In this document: positions 27,036-36,781 of the stretch, piece after piece
Layout: the number at the start of each line of letters is the position of its first letter
Numbering within the stretch: position 1 is the first letter of the stretch
Source: Flavobacteriales bacterium
Lineage (GTDB): Bacteria; Bacteroidota; Bacteroidia; Flavobacteriales_D; Crocinitomicaceae
Assembly: GCA_947380375.1 (NCBI GenBank)
Contig: CANCQX010000006.1
Span: 1 to 46,258, forward strand
Direction: 5' to 3'
DNA length: 46,258 nucleotides
The notes under the pieces: model-generated
Databases searched by the model: none
Told to the model about the DNA's origin: nothing
The model's input: only the letters and a program-made list of their open reading frames with translations
Translations under genes and position numbers: made by a program

Positions 27036-27320
27036 ATGATAGTAGAAGCAAGTGTTTCAGGAATTTTCAAGACAATCTTAATGATTCTTGGAGCATTTGT
27101 ACTTTTACGTTTTTTCGGTCAGTTTATGGTTGCTAAGCGAAACTTAGAGGAGGATAGACGATTAAAAGCCGATCAAGACACATTTGAGAAAGAATTAAAA
27201 AGAAAAAAAGAAACATTTGGAAGAACATCTATTCTTTCTGAAAACACTACCAATTCAGTATCTCCTAAAAATAAATCAAATACTACTATTGAAGATATTG
27301 ATTTTGAAGAAATTTCTTAA
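27036..27320 (+). CDS. Small membrane protein, DUF4834 family
   Basis: This 94-residue protein has one N-terminal membrane helix (FKTILMILGAFVLLRFFGQF, about 11-30), then a charged Lys/Glu-rich cytoplasmic tail (RNLEEDRRLKADQDTFEKELKR) likely to be coiled coil. It matches what is called DUF4834 in Bacteroidota, of unknown function. It starts 4 bases after carB and comes before the YfhO gene, an order I recall as common in this phylum. Confidence 0.75.
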   Translation: MIVEASVSGIFKTILMILGAFVLLRFFGQFMVAKRNLEEDRRLKADQDTFEKELKRKKETFGRTSILSENTTNSVSPKNKSNTTIEDIDFEEIS

Positions 27321-27401
27321 TTTTATTTTAATAGTGTTCTAAGTCAAAATTTGTAATTTCAAAGACTAATTGATTTTTAAAAGTATATTTAAAACTAAAG
27401 T

Positions 27402-30362
27402 ATGAAAAATTTCTTTTCAAAAAATTGGATTCATTTTGTAATTATTGCATTTTTTATTGTTATAACATTCGCATATTTCTCTCCTCAATTTGATGGTTTT
27501 GGATTAAAACAGCATGATTTTGAACAATATACAGGGATGTTTCATGAAACTCAAATGCATAGAGAAAAAACAGGCGAGGAACCGTTGTGGACAAATTCAA
27601 TGTTTGGAGGTATGCCAACAACTCAAATATCTGTATTTTATTCAGGAAATTTTTTCCAAAGAACAACTATTGGATTTGTTCAATTACTAGGTGGACCTGG
27701 TGCAATTGTATTTTTACATTTATTAGGGTTTTATTTATTGTCACTTTGTTTACGTTTAAACCCAATAGTTGGAGTAATTGGTGCTATTGCAGTTGCTTTT
27801 TCTTCTTATGAAATAATTATTTTACAAGCTGGACATAATTCTAAAGCAATATCTATTGCTTTAATGGCTCCTACAATTGGAGCTTTTTTGATGGCTTACA
27901 AGAGGAATTGGAAATGGGGAGCTATATTGTCCGCTTTGTTTATGTCCTACCAATTAGCCTCAAATCATTTACAGGTAACTTACTATATGGCAATTTTATT
28001 AGTAGGATTAGGTATTTACGAGTTAATAATAGCGGTAAAATCAAAACATTTTAAACAGTTTTTCATAACTTCTTCATGTTTAATTGGTGCATACTTATTG
28101 GCTTTTATAATTAATTATGGAAATATTTCTATTACAAATGATTATGCAAAACATACGATTCGAGGTGCAAATGATGTTACAATTAATCCAAACGGAACAA
28201 AATCTACGGTGCAATCAACAGGTTTAGATAAAGACTATATTACAAATTGGAGTTATGGAATTGGGGAATCTTTTACGTTAATTTCTCCTTATGTTAAAGG
28301 TTCTTCTACTGTTGCGTTGGGTGATAGTCCTTTCGTTGATATAACTGATAAAACAGATTTATCAAGCGAAGAAGTAAAAGCAGCTCAAAATATGGCTGTT
28401 TATTGGGGAGATCAACCTATGACTTCTGGTCCAGTTTTTATTGGAATAATTGTATTTTTCTTAAGTTTATTAGGAATGGTTTATTTAAAAGATAAATCTA
28501 AATGGGTTTTATTAGGTGTTTCTATATTATGCTTAATACTTTCATGGGGTAAAAACTTTATGGGGTTAACTAATTTTTTCATTGATTATGTCCCAGGATA
28601 TAATAAATTTAGAACTGTAACCATCATTTTAGTTATTGTAGAATTTTGTTTACCATTAATCGCTGTTTTGTTTTTAGATCAGTTATTTAAAGAAAGAGAA
28701 ACAATCAAAGAGAATAAAAAACCTTTTTTAATTGTTTCAGGTTCATTATTTATTCTATTAATTGGTTTAAAAATGTTCGGTATTGGTGATAATTATACTT
28801 CTGCTTCAGATAGGGATCAATTGGATCGTTATCGTTCAGGTATCGAATCTCAAATTAGTGGTATGGATCCTGCAGTTTTAGCGTCTCAATATAAATTAGA
28901 TGTAACTAATAAAGAACAAGTAGCTCAGTTTGTTGATAGTCAAATGGAGAGTGTTAATTTAGGATTTGAATCAATTAAAGTTGTTAGAAAAGAGATTTTT
29001 AATTCAAGCTTAAATAGAAGTATTTTAATCTTACTTTTTTCTTTTGGGCTTATTGCACTTTTATTTTACACTCTAACTTCAACTACAATTGTCTATTTAG
29101 GTTTAGCATTATTAGTAATGATTGAATTAATTCCAGTTGATCAAAATTATTTAAGTAGCGAAACTTTAGATAATGGTGATTATAAATATTGGACAGAGAA
29201 ATCAAAAATTTTGTATCCAATAAGCACTGAACAAGCAGATGATCAAATTATGCAAATTGAGACTTCTAGCAATAAAGCAGTAAATGAAGCTGTATTAAAG
29301 GGTGAAAAGGAAGGTGTTTCTAAAGCGAATGAACTTGAATATACAGGTGATGATAAAATGAGAGTTGTTAATTCATATCGTTTTTCTGCTTTAAATTATG
29401 CTACCAATTATAGAGTTTTTGATTTTAGTGGGGGATTTGGAAGTGCTAGAACATCTTATTTTCATAAATCTCTTGGCGGTTATCATGGTGCGAAATTGAG
29501 AAATATTCAAAACTTATATGATTTTCATTTATCTCGATCTAATAATAAGGTTTATGATATGATGAATGTAAAATATTTTATTCAGGAAGGTCAGCTTAAA
29601 CAGAATCTAACTGCCTTAGGAAATGCATGGTTGGTTAAAGCAGTTAAAAAAGTGGCTTCACCTAATGATGAGATTCTTGCTTTAGGGAGTAAGTTTAAAG
29701 TCTCTAATATTGGAAAAGGGCAACTTTTTGTAAATGGTTTAAAAACTAAAAATATAGCTCTATTTGGGAATGAAAAAATTCAATATGTTTTAAATGGATC
29801 TGATTCATTAAATGTTTCTTTACCAAATGGTTTGTCAAAAGGAATGACAGCATTATTTGTAATGGATGCAACAGGTAAGACAAATTTAATTCCAGCCCAA
29901 ACTCAAATGATGGATACTGCTAATTCATTTAATCAATTGGCTTCTATTGAGATTATTAGTGAGTTTAATCCTTCTATGGAAGCAGTAATGTTAAAATCTG
30001 AAGCTGAAAAATTAACTAGTCTAAAATATTCAGGTGAAGGATCTGTGAAAATGACATCTTATGCTCCAAATAAATTAAAATATACTGCAGATGTTAAAAC
30101 TAAACAATTAATAATTTTTTCTGAAATATATTATAAAGATGGATGGAAAGCATTTGTAGATGGAAAAGAAGTTGAAATTAGAAAAGTTGATTATTTATTG
30201 AGAGGTTTAGAAGTTGAAAAAGGTATCCATAAAATTGAGTTTAAATTTGACATACCTAAGTTTCATCAATCAAATAATTATGCAATTTTAGGATCTGGAA
30301 TAATACTCTTTATGATTGTATTTATGGGGTGGAAGGATATAAAGTTGTTAATTAAAAATTAA
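27402..30362 (+). CDS. YfhO family multi-pass membrane protein
   Basis: This 986-residue inner-membrane protein has about 12-14 helices in the first 560 residues, a long extracytoplasmic part with YRVFDFSGGFGSARTSYFHKSLGGYHGAKL (written here in shortened form as the segment near 665-690), and a last helix at the C terminus. The end motif SEIYYKDGWKAFVDGK plus VDYLLRGLEVEKG is the YfhO signature. YfhO proteins are GT-C-like and in Firmicutes glycosylate lipoteichoic acid; in Bacteroidota the sugar and acceptor are unknown. It follows DUF4834 after 81 bases. Confidence 0.9.
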   Translation: MKNFFSKNWIHFVIIAFFIVITFAYFSPQFDGFGLKQHDFEQYTGMFHETQMHREKTGEEPLWTNSMFGGMPTTQISVFYSGNFFQRTTIGFVQLLGGPGAIVFLHLLGFYLLSLCLRLNPIVGVIGAIAVAFSSYEIIILQAGHNSKAISIALMAPTIGAFLMAYKRNWKWGAILSALFMSYQLASNHLQVTYYMAILLVGLGIYELIIAVKSKHFKQFFITSSCLIGAYLLAFIINYGNISITNDYAKHTIRGANDVTINPNGTKSTVQSTGLDKDYITNWSYGIGESFTLISPYVKGSSTVALGDSPFVDITDKTDLSSEEVKAAQNMAVYWGDQPMTSGPVFIGIIVFFLSLLGMVYLKDKSKWVLLGVSILCLILSWGKNFMGLTNFFIDYVPGYNKFRTVTIILVIVEFCLPLIAVLFLDQLFKERETIKENKKPFLIVSGSLFILLIGLKMFGIGDNYTSASDRDQLDRYRSGIESQISGMDPAVLASQYKLDVTNKEQVAQFVDSQMESVNLGFESIKVVRKEIFNSSLNRSILILLFSFGLIALLFYTLTSTTIVYLGLALLVMIELIPVDQNYLSSETLDNGDYKYWTEKSKILYPISTEQADDQIMQIETSSNKAVNEAVLKGEKEGVSKANELEYTGDDKMRVVNSYRFSALNYATNYRVFDFSGGFGSARTSYFHKSLGGYHGAKLRNIQNLYDFHLSRSNNKVYDMMNVKYFIQEGQLKQNLTALGNAWLVKAVKKVASPNDEILALGSKFKVSNIGKGQLFVNGLKTKNIALFGNEKIQYVLNGSDSLNVSLPNGLSKGMTALFVMDATGKTNLIPAQTQMMDTANSFNQLASIEIISEFNPSMEAVMLKSEAEKLTSLKYSGEGSVKMTSYAPNKLKYTADVKTKQLIIFSEIYYKDGWKAFVDGKEVEIRKVDYLLRGLEVEKGIHKIEFKFDIPKFHQSNNYAILGSGIILFMIVFMGWKDIKLLIKN

Positions 30363-30377
30363 AACGTATAAAATTAT

Positions 30378-30412
30378 AAATACCTGTAAAGACATCTTTG
30401 CAGGTATTTTAT
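30378..30412. terminator. Bidirectional terminator between the YfhO and GNAT genes
   Basis: A 14-bp stem (AAATACCTGTAAAG at 30378-30391 with CTTTGCAGGTATTT at 30396-30409, one G-T wobble) has a 4-base loop and flanking A and T runs, between two converging genes. Confidence 0.85.
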
Positions 30413-30472
30413 ATTTAGTTATTTTTCTTAATATCTTTATCTTAACTAGGACTAGTGTAATTTTTTAAATTC

Positions 30473-31567
30473 TTAAATAACCCCTTGAGTAGCGATTCGT
30501 GATAGATTAAAATTCATAACATCCAATTCACTGTTTTCATTAAGGCTTTTCCAAACAAATGAAATACCTCTATCTAAATGAAAATAACCTAATTTAGCTC
30601 TGTTCTCCAATTCTTTTTTTGCATAATCATTGTGAGAAAAGTCCCAAGTTCTAATAAGTTTTAAATTCGTTTTATGTTTTTTTATTAAAAGTTTAATTGC
30701 TTTCTTATGAAGCTTAATTTTTTGAATTTCAGAAATTTTATTCGAATAAGTATCACTAATCAAGTACCAAACACCATTTAAATGATGATTAAATAACAAG
30801 TTTGCTACTAATAATTCATCCTGAAAGAAATTAATATTGAAAATTTCTTCATGATATGGGTTTTTTTCAATTCTCCAATTAAAAAAAGGAAAATCCTGTT
30901 TTATCATGAATCCTTTATTATTTTGTTGAATAAAAGGGGTGTCTATATTTAAAGGACTTTTTACCTCTTGAAATGAAAAATCATTATCTATTTCTGAAGT
31001 TGAAATAAAAATATTTTTAGAAGTATTTATTTTAGAAATTATACAAAGCGATAAAATCTTAGATAATGACAAGAAATTATTCTTAGAGTTTAATTTTGAA
31101 AGATAATTATAGGAAGAAATTATATTTAGAACCATTAATGATTGACTTTGATCAAATGGTATTTCAAATCCTAATTTTAAAAAAGGTTTTTTAGCAGAAG
31201 TAAATCCCCACAAATATTTAATATCTTGTTCTATACATTTAATAAAAAGATATTGATACATTTTTTCAAAAATATTCATACCTCTATAGTCAGGATGAAC
31301 AATCGAATCTTCGGATTTTGCAGAAAGTATTGTATTACCTGAATCCGTAATTAATTCAATAGGAATAGCACATTGAGTTCCAATTATTTTTTGCGTAATT
31401 ACGTCTTTTGCTATAACATAAATTGCTTTTCCAGCAGGAGCATCCTTAAATTCCCAATTAAATTTCTCTTTGTCTCTATAGCCATTTGTAATGAAATTAA
31501 AGAAATTTTTAACTTCTTCAATTTCTGATTCTTTTAGAAGAGAAATTTCTATATTTTGATTAGTCAT
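30473..31567 (-). CDS. GNAT-fold acetyltransferase in the surface-sugar operon
   Basis: This 364-residue protein has a GNAT N-terminal half (about 1-150) with the acetyl-CoA loop IVHPDYRGMNIFEKMYQYL near 90-108. The C-terminal half resembles a second GNAT-like lobe, as in FemAB-style or sugar N-acyltransferases. I chose the ATG at 31567 over an upstream TTG because it gives the ATGACTAA overlap with the previous gene. It is the last gene of a five-gene minus-strand operon for amino-sugar synthesis, so acylation of a sugar or glycan is inferred. The substrate is unknown. Confidence 0.72.
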   Translation of the reverse strand: MTNQNIEISLLKESEIEEVKNFFNFITNGYRDKEKFNWEFKDAPAGKAIYVIAKDVITQKIIGTQCAIPIELITDSGNTILSAKSEDSIVHPDYRGMNIFEKMYQYLFIKCIEQDIKYLWGFTSAKKPFLKLGFEIPFDQSQSLMVLNIISSYNYLSKLNSKNNFLSLSKILSLCIISKINTSKNIFISTSEIDNDFSFQEVKSPLNIDTPFIQQNNKGFMIKQDFPFFNWRIEKNPYHEEIFNINFFQDELLVANLLFNHHLNGVWYLISDTYSNKISEIQKIKLHKKAIKLLIKKHKTNLKLIRTWDFSHNDYAKKELENRAKLGYFHLDRGISFVWKSLNENSELDVMNFNLSRIATQGVI

Positions 31568-32837
31568 ATGCAAATTCTTTTATTATTTCATTTGGGGTAA
31601 TTGATTCTATTCCTGTTTCGTTCAAATAAAGAAGAATTTTTTTATATTCTTGAAGATATCCAGAATGTTTGTAATCAGTAAAATAAGGATTATGCCATAG
31701 TATTGAAAGAATTGAATTTGTTCTGTTTTTTTCAATAAAATCAATTATTCGATTAGAAGTTTCATTTAACGGGATTTTCATGTATTTATGAAGTGTTACA
31801 TCCATAATGTTTAAAGGAACTTCAACAAAATTAAATGTTTTTTTTGACTTAAGATCATAAGGCTTGAAAGGTAAACCATAATTATTTCTAAATCCATATC
31901 TTTCTGCAAAACCAAGACTTGCATCAAAATTTAGTGAGGAAGATTCTATACTCTCATAAGCGTTTGGTAGATTGAATTTTAAAAAATGGTATCGATTTAA
32001 ATTTGTATCAAAAGGTAAATCTTCTAATTCTTTAGCTATTGATGTGTGGTAAGTACTTTTATGCAAACCATTACTTTCTGAATATCTAATTAATTTTGAT
32101 ATTTCTTTAACTGAATAATCTGCATTTTTCACTTTATTGTCTGAAATTTTCTTTGTAGCAATCCAAAAAAAAGTACTTTTTAAATCATGAAGAGAATGAA
32201 GTTTAGAAATTTTATCAATGTTTTTCCAATTTGGATTTTGAATTATTTCATTTACAATTAATTTCAAAATAATGTCAAATCTTCCTCGTTTTAATGCCCA
32301 TAATCCATCTTGTAGAAAAGATCCGTGTATTAGATCAATGTCATGAGAGATGAAAATTTTGGTTGGTCTTTTATTGTAGTTTAGATTTAATGATGTTAAA
32401 TTTTGATTTATAAAATCATCGAAACATTTTTGCACTAAATTTTGGTCAATGCAACCAAATTTATTTTGATAAGAATTTTCGAATTGAAATCGTCCATATT
32501 TATCAAGAAGTTCATTTTTACAATTATATTCTTGAAAAGAATTTATCATATAAAATGCTGTTGCAAGCAAATCGGGGATATTACTATTAGGTAATAAAAT
32601 ATAGGGTGATTTTTTAAAATATACTTCATGACTGAATTTACTTTTATTAATTAATTCATCATAAAATTCAGTGTTTATAGCAATTGTTTGATAATCAGTA
32701 TGGTCAAAGATTAAATGAGCATTATTTTTTTGATCTATAAAATTTATTTTTAATAATTTATTTTTAGATAAAACTGAGAGTATATATTCCAAAGGATTAG
32801 AATAATTCTGATTTTTTTTAATAAAAATATTTATCAT
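31560..32837 (-). CDS. Polysaccharide deacetylase-like (NodB-type fold) protein
   Basis: This 425-residue protein has a deacetylase-type barrel from about residue 155: IFISHDIDLIHG carries the metal-site Asp pair, KSTYHTSIAKE and ILSILWHNPYF carry candidate metal and catalytic His residues, and DASLGFAERYGFRNNYGLPF is the active-site groove. I chose the ATG at 32837, which leaves a 35-base gap; a longer frame would overlap the GT gene. The N-terminal ~150 residues form a separate, unrecognised domain, as in Bacteroidota deacetylases with an added module. It may deacetylate a glycan in this operon. Confidence 0.78.
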   Translation of the reverse strand: MINIFIKKNQNYSNPLEYILSVLSKNKLLKINFIDQKNNAHLIFDHTDYQTIAINTEFYDELINKSKFSHEVYFKKSPYILLPNSNIPDLLATAFYMINSFQEYNCKNELLDKYGRFQFENSYQNKFGCIDQNLVQKCFDDFINQNLTSLNLNYNKRPTKIFISHDIDLIHGSFLQDGLWALKRGRFDIILKLIVNEIIQNPNWKNIDKISKLHSLHDLKSTFFWIATKKISDNKVKNADYSVKEISKLIRYSESNGLHKSTYHTSIAKELEDLPFDTNLNRYHFLKFNLPNAYESIESSSLNFDASLGFAERYGFRNNYGLPFKPYDLKSKKTFNFVEVPLNIMDVTLHKYMKIPLNETSNRIIDFIEKNRTNSILSILWHNPYFTDYKHSGYLQEYKKILLYLNETGIESITPNEIIKEFAYD

Positions 32838-32872
32838 AAAAATTGTAATATCAAAAGAGTTAGTTTTCAGTC

Positions 32873-33982
32873 TTAGTTTGAAATTAATTTTCGCCAATAA
32901 TTTTCTACTGAATCGGGAGACATCATTTCTTTTATTTTAAATTTGTTTAAAGATTTTTCATCTCCCGATAATACTTTAATTTCTTTTATATTATTTAGAG
33001 ATTCAATTGAAAATAAAATAAACCCTTTTCTTTTTAAAAAATTATAAGTAGTTGATTTTTCAGATAGATAAAGTGTTGTACCATTTAATAAAAAGAAAAC
33101 TATATTCCCCAATCCTTGTTGGCAATAACTATTTAGAAAAAAAATTGAAACTGAAGATAAGAGTGAATAATATTCTTCAATTGGTAATCGTTTTTCAAGA
33201 AAATCCACTTCAAAAGTAAAATTATTTATAATATTTTCTTTTAATTTTTTAATGTATTTTTTATTGCCGTTACTCAGCGGAATAATTATTTTTTCTTTAA
33301 GATTAAATTTTTTAATAGAATTTAAAACTTCATAATGGTTTAATAAAGGAGAGCCACTATGCCCAACCATTATTGTTTTATTAGTGTAATTTAATGAGAT
33401 AGAATTTGTTAAGTCATTTAAATTTAAATAGGATAAAAAATTATATTCTGTAGTAGTTGACTTTTTATATATCTCAAAATAATCATCTTCAACAAAACTA
33501 TAAAATTGATCAACTTTTTTAATCGTTTCAAAATATTTTTTTGAACTTATCAAAAAAGGTGATTTTATTTTTCCTTTAATTAAATGTAATGTATTTTCGA
33601 ATAGGAGAGAAGCAAGTTTTCGAAGTTTAAACTTGAAACAATATTTGCTGTATAGTTTTGATAAATTAAAAGGAAGTTGATAATATTCAAAACTCCAAAA
33701 TACCCAAGCTATTTTAATGTCAAAAGCACTTCTACTTTTTAATTTATCTAAAAATGAAAATTGAAAAACATGCAAACTATGAAAGACAATTTTATTAATA
33801 GTCCCATTATTTACTAATTGAAAAACTTCATTTTTTGTTTTTAGAATATTTACGTTAATATCTTGTTTTAATCTATTTTCAAAATAATAAAAATGTGTTT
33901 TAGGTTCAATTTTTTCTATGAATTCAATAGTTTTTGAACTAAAAAAACCACCTTTATCAAAGAAAATATGTAAAGTAATCAT
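32873..33982 (-). CDS. GT56 glycosyltransferase, WecF-like (Fuc4NAc-transferase family)
   Basis: WecF adds 4-acetamido-4,6-dideoxygalactose to lipid-linked sugars in enterobacterial common antigen. This 369-residue protein shares its layout: MVGHSGSPLLNHYEVL matches WecF VGNSGDRSNEH, then KIIIPLSNGNKKYIKKL, then EKRLPIEEYYSLLSSVSIFFLNSYCQQGLGNIVFFLLNG (shown in pieces here), where E. coli has FARQQGIG. The starting segment MITLHIFFDKGGFF and the overall length (about 360) also fit. It starts 1 base after the acetyltransferase stop, in the aminotransferase operon that would supply its donor. The exact donor and acceptor are inferred. Confidence 0.78.
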   Translation of the reverse strand: MITLHIFFDKGGFFSSKTIEFIEKIEPKTHFYYFENRLKQDINVNILKTKNEVFQLVNNGTINKIVFHSLHVFQFSFLDKLKSRSAFDIKIAWVFWSFEYYQLPFNLSKLYSKYCFKFKLRKLASLLFENTLHLIKGKIKSPFLISSKKYFETIKKVDQFYSFVEDDYFEIYKKSTTTEYNFLSYLNLNDLTNSISLNYTNKTIMVGHSGSPLLNHYEVLNSIKKFNLKEKIIIPLSNGNKKYIKKLKENIINNFTFEVDFLEKRLPIEEYYSLLSSVSIFFLNSYCQQGLGNIVFFLLNGTTLYLSEKSTTYNFLKRKGFILFSIESLNNIKEIKVLSGDEKSLNKFKIKEMMSPDSVENYWRKLISN

Positions 33983-33983
33983 C

Positions 33984-34616
33984 TTATTTTAATCTTTTTT
34001 TTAAAGTAGCAGGATTTCCTGCATACATAGTATAAGGAGGAACATCTTTAATAACTACTGATCCTGCTGCGATAATAGCACCTTCTCCTATTTTTATAGA
34101 AGGAAGAAGAATTGCACTAGTACCAATGAATGCAGATTTACCAATTTCACAATTACCTGAAATATTTGCTCCCGGACAAATCTCAACAAAATCATGAATT
34201 ATGGAGTCGTGACCAATTGTTGCGTTTAGATTTATTAAAACTCCATTACCTATTTGACAATTAGAAGTTATTATGCTTCCGGTCATAATGTTAACACCTT
34301 TTTTTATCGTATTGTTTATCGCCCCTATACTAGCGTTTTTAGAGATTAAATTAAAAGGTACTCCTCCTAATTCAGTGAAGATATTATACATTTTTTCTCT
34401 TGATGATGGTGATCCAATTCCTAAAATGAAATCAAAATTTTTAGTTAAGGATTTTACTTCTTCAAAAGAACGAATTACGGGAAATCTTTTTTCTATTATT
34501 GGATTTATTACTTGAGAAACATTGTCAAAAAAAGTAATTTCATCCAATAAATTGTTATTCGAAATATATACTTCTAAAGATTCAAGAGAGAATCCACTAG
34601 CGCCAATAATTAACAT
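33984..34616 (-). CDS. Sugar N-acetyltransferase, PglD/NeuD family
   Basis: This 210-residue acyltransferase has a Rossmann-like N-terminal domain (MLIIGASGFSLESLEVY), then a left-handed beta helix of hexapeptide repeats (about 85-190) including INLNATIGHDSIIHDFVEI, GNCEIGKSAFIGTSAILLP and a C-terminal YAGNPATLKKRLK. PglD-type enzymes acetylate a UDP-4-amino-sugar; the His in IGHDS is the catalytic base position. It overlaps the aminotransferase by 7 bases and precedes the GT56 gene by 1, matching the expected order: amination, acetylation, transfer. Confidence 0.88.
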   Translation of the reverse strand: MLIIGASGFSLESLEVYISNNNLLDEITFFDNVSQVINPIIEKRFPVIRSFEEVKSLTKNFDFILGIGSPSSREKMYNIFTELGGVPFNLISKNASIGAINNTIKKGVNIMTGSIITSNCQIGNGVLINLNATIGHDSIIHDFVEICPGANISGNCEIGKSAFIGTSAILLPSIKIGEGAIIAAGSVVIKDVPPYTMYAGNPATLKKRLK

Positions 34617-35689
34617 ATCTCTTTAATTTTAGTTAAAATTAAATTTTGCTCTTCTACTGTTAAATCGTGATAAAGAGGAAGACAAAGAACTCTTTTTGAA
34701 ATGTCCTCAGAAATTGGGCATTCATCTTTTATAGGTATGTAGTTTAATGTATTCAAGGAAGGGTTAAAATAACGTCTAACAGAAATGTTGTTTTTTTCTA
34801 AATGTTTAATTACATTCAATAATTTTGTTTCAGATTCAAATATTATAGGAAAATATGCATAATTAAAATCAATTTCAGTTAGATTATAATTCATACTATT
34901 AATAGGATAATCAGACAATTTATCTTTATAAAATAGCCATTGTGACTTTCTTTTTTTACAAATTTCTTCGGCAAAATTTAAATTTACCAATCCCATTGCT
35001 GCGCATAATTCATTCATTTTACCATTTATACCAACACCATCAAAAGTATTTGGTGAAGTATGTCCAAAATTTCTTAAAAGCAATAATTTTTTGTATGTTT
35101 TTTCATCTTGACAAACAATAGCACCGCCTTCAACTGAATGAAATAACTTCGTAGCATGAAAACTTATGGTTGAAATATCACCAAAATTTAATATATCTGA
35201 ATTTTTAAATTTAGTGGAAAAGCCGTGAGCATTGTCATAAATTACAGGAATACCATATTCATTTGAAATTGCTTTTATTTCGTCAAAATCACATGGGTAA
35301 CCATACACATTTGTTGCTAAAATTGCTTTTGTGTTACTTGTTATTTGTTCTTTTATTTTTAAAGGATCAATATTTAATGTTATTGGATCAATATCTGCAA
35401 ATCTAGGAATACAATTTTCCCAAATAATGGTTGAAGTAGTTGCTACATATGAATAAGGAGTTGTAATAATTTCGCCTTTTAATTCAAGTGCTTTAATTGC
35501 AATTTGTAATGCAATTGTACCATTAGAAACTAAAACTAAATAAGGGACATTGAAATATTTTTTTAAATTTTGTTCAAGTTTTGTAACCATCGGACCATGA
35601 TTCGTAAACCATTTATTTTTAAATATTTCAGAAACCTTGTCCTGAAACATTTCTAATGGAGGAGAGAATGGTTTTGTTGCAGTAATCAT
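34610..35689 (-). CDS. DegT/DnrJ/EryC1 sugar aminotransferase
   Basis: This 359-residue PLP enzyme aminates a keto-sugar nucleotide, such as a 4-keto-6-deoxyhexose, with glutamate. The PLP lysine is Lys181 in SFHATKLFHSVEGG, Asp152 in VIYDNAHGF contacts the cofactor nitrogen, and the strand region reads TTPYSYVATTST. The opening PFSPPLEMFQDKV resembles the WecE/VioA/FdtB type. It leads the five-gene operon; a -7 box lies upstream at 35734-35741. The genes that make the 4-keto sugar are not in the window. Confidence 0.92.
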   Translation of the reverse strand: MITATKPFSPPLEMFQDKVSEIFKNKWFTNHGPMVTKLEQNLKKYFNVPYLVLVSNGTIALQIAIKALELKGEIITTPYSYVATTSTIIWENCIPRFADIDPITLNIDPLKIKEQITSNTKAILATNVYGYPCDFDEIKAISNEYGIPVIYDNAHGFSTKFKNSDILNFGDISTISFHATKLFHSVEGGAIVCQDEKTYKKLLLLRNFGHTSPNTFDGVGINGKMNELCAAMGLVNLNFAEEICKKRKSQWLFYKDKLSDYPINSMNYNLTEIDFNYAYFPIIFESETKLLNVIKHLEKNNISVRRYFNPSLNTLNYIPIKDECPISEDISKRVLCLPLYHDLTVEEQNLILTKIKEIC

Positions 35690-35733
35690 ATAATGATAAA
35701 AAATAAATAAAATCTGAATGAATGAATCCCTTT

Positions 35734-35741
35734 CAAATATA
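35734..35741 (-). promoter_or_regulatory. -7 element of the amino-sugar operon
   Basis: TATATTTG on the minus strand is an exact TAnnTTTG match, 44 bases before the aminotransferase ATG. No -33 TTG is obvious. Confidence 0.45.
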
Positions 35742-35811
35742 GTAAACTTTTTTACTGAAAAATGAACATATATATAAAATAGGACAATTTCTATTTAAAA
35801 ATAGATTTAGT

Positions 35812-36678
35812 TTATTTATAAATAAATTCAAAATCAACTCTACGATTATGTTTTTTTCCTTCAGGTGTTTTGTTTGAATCAATTGGATTTTTTTCTCCTT
35901 TAAATTCAATATTTAATTTATCAACTTTAATTCCATGAGCAACGAAAAAGTCAATAATTGCTTGTGATCTTCTTCTAGAAAGGTCTTCATTATAAAGATC
36001 TGACCCGTCGGAATCTGTATGTCCTGTAATTTGAACCCTTAAATCAGAATGACCATTTACAATTCGAATCATTTTTAGAAGAAAAGTTTCGTATTCTTGT
36101 TTTATTATTGCTTCATCTACATCGAAATAAATAGGTTCAAATACAAATTCACTTCTTTCTTTCATTCTAATTTCTGGGGCATTTAAACCTATTTTTAAAT
36201 CATTTTTAAATACTTCAATCCAACTTTGGTTTAAAATGGTTTTCTCATCATTTGAAAATAGTGCAGTTGAACGATAAAGTATTATTTTCCCTGAATTTTG
36301 TCTGCAATCAGTACTTTGATAACGACCTTCTAAATATCCAGTACTATCGTTGTATTTTAAATTGGCTTCAAAAAGACACCAGGTAGTTTTACTATTTGAT
36401 TTCTTTTTTTCAATCATCATTTGTTTAAATTTAAGTAGGTTTTCAGAAAACTCACCTTTTATTTTTTTAACAGCATAAAAATCAGTTGAATAATATTCCT
36501 CACGTGATTTACCTTCAACAGTTTTTCCTGAAAGGGTAAGGTTTAAAAATAGAATATTACCTTGTTCCGTTTTTTGACCATCTTTGATGATTACTCCTTG
36601 CCAAGTACCTTTTAAATCAACTTGAGAATAAGTTGAAAACACATTTAGCAAGATTAATGTTAAAAATAGTTTCTTCAT
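35812..36678 (-). CDS. Secreted protein with OmpA-like peptidoglycan-binding domain
   Basis: This 288-residue protein has a signal peptide (MKKLFLTLILLNVFSTYSQ), an N-terminal beta-rich domain (about 20-165) that opens with LKGTWQGVI, a calycin-like start, and a C-terminal OmpA domain (about 178-288). The OmpA part shows IYFDVDEAIIK, VQITGHTDSDGSDLYNEDLSRRRSQAI, and the ending HNRRVDFEF. The domain binds diaminopimelate of peptidoglycan and anchors the protein in the periplasm. The function of the N-terminal domain is unknown. It lies head to head with the glutathione peroxidase gene. Confidence 0.88.
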   Translation of the reverse strand: MKKLFLTLILLNVFSTYSQVDLKGTWQGVIIKDGQKTEQGNILFLNLTLSGKTVEGKSREEYYSTDFYAVKKIKGEFSENLLKFKQMMIEKKKSNSKTTWCLFEANLKYNDSTGYLEGRYQSTDCRQNSGKIILYRSTALFSNDEKTILNQSWIEVFKNDLKIGLNAPEIRMKERSEFVFEPIYFDVDEAIIKQEYETFLLKMIRIVNGHSDLRVQITGHTDSDGSDLYNEDLSRRRSQAIIDFFVAHGIKVDKLNIEFKGEKNPIDSNKTPEGKKHNRRVDFEFIYK

Positions 36679-36747
36679 TGTAATAGGATGTATTCGTAAA
36701 AAGTCAAAAAATGTTCCAAAATGAAGAGTTTTATATTTTTTACAAAG

Positions 36748-36755
36748 TATATTTG
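36748..36755 (+). promoter_or_regulatory. -7 element of the glutathione peroxidase gene
   Basis: TATATTTG, an exact TAnnTTTG match, lies 26 bases before the ATG at 36782. No TTG is visible at the usual upstream distance. Confidence 0.45.
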
Positions 36756-36781
36756 TTATTATTAAATTATAACAAAAAAAT

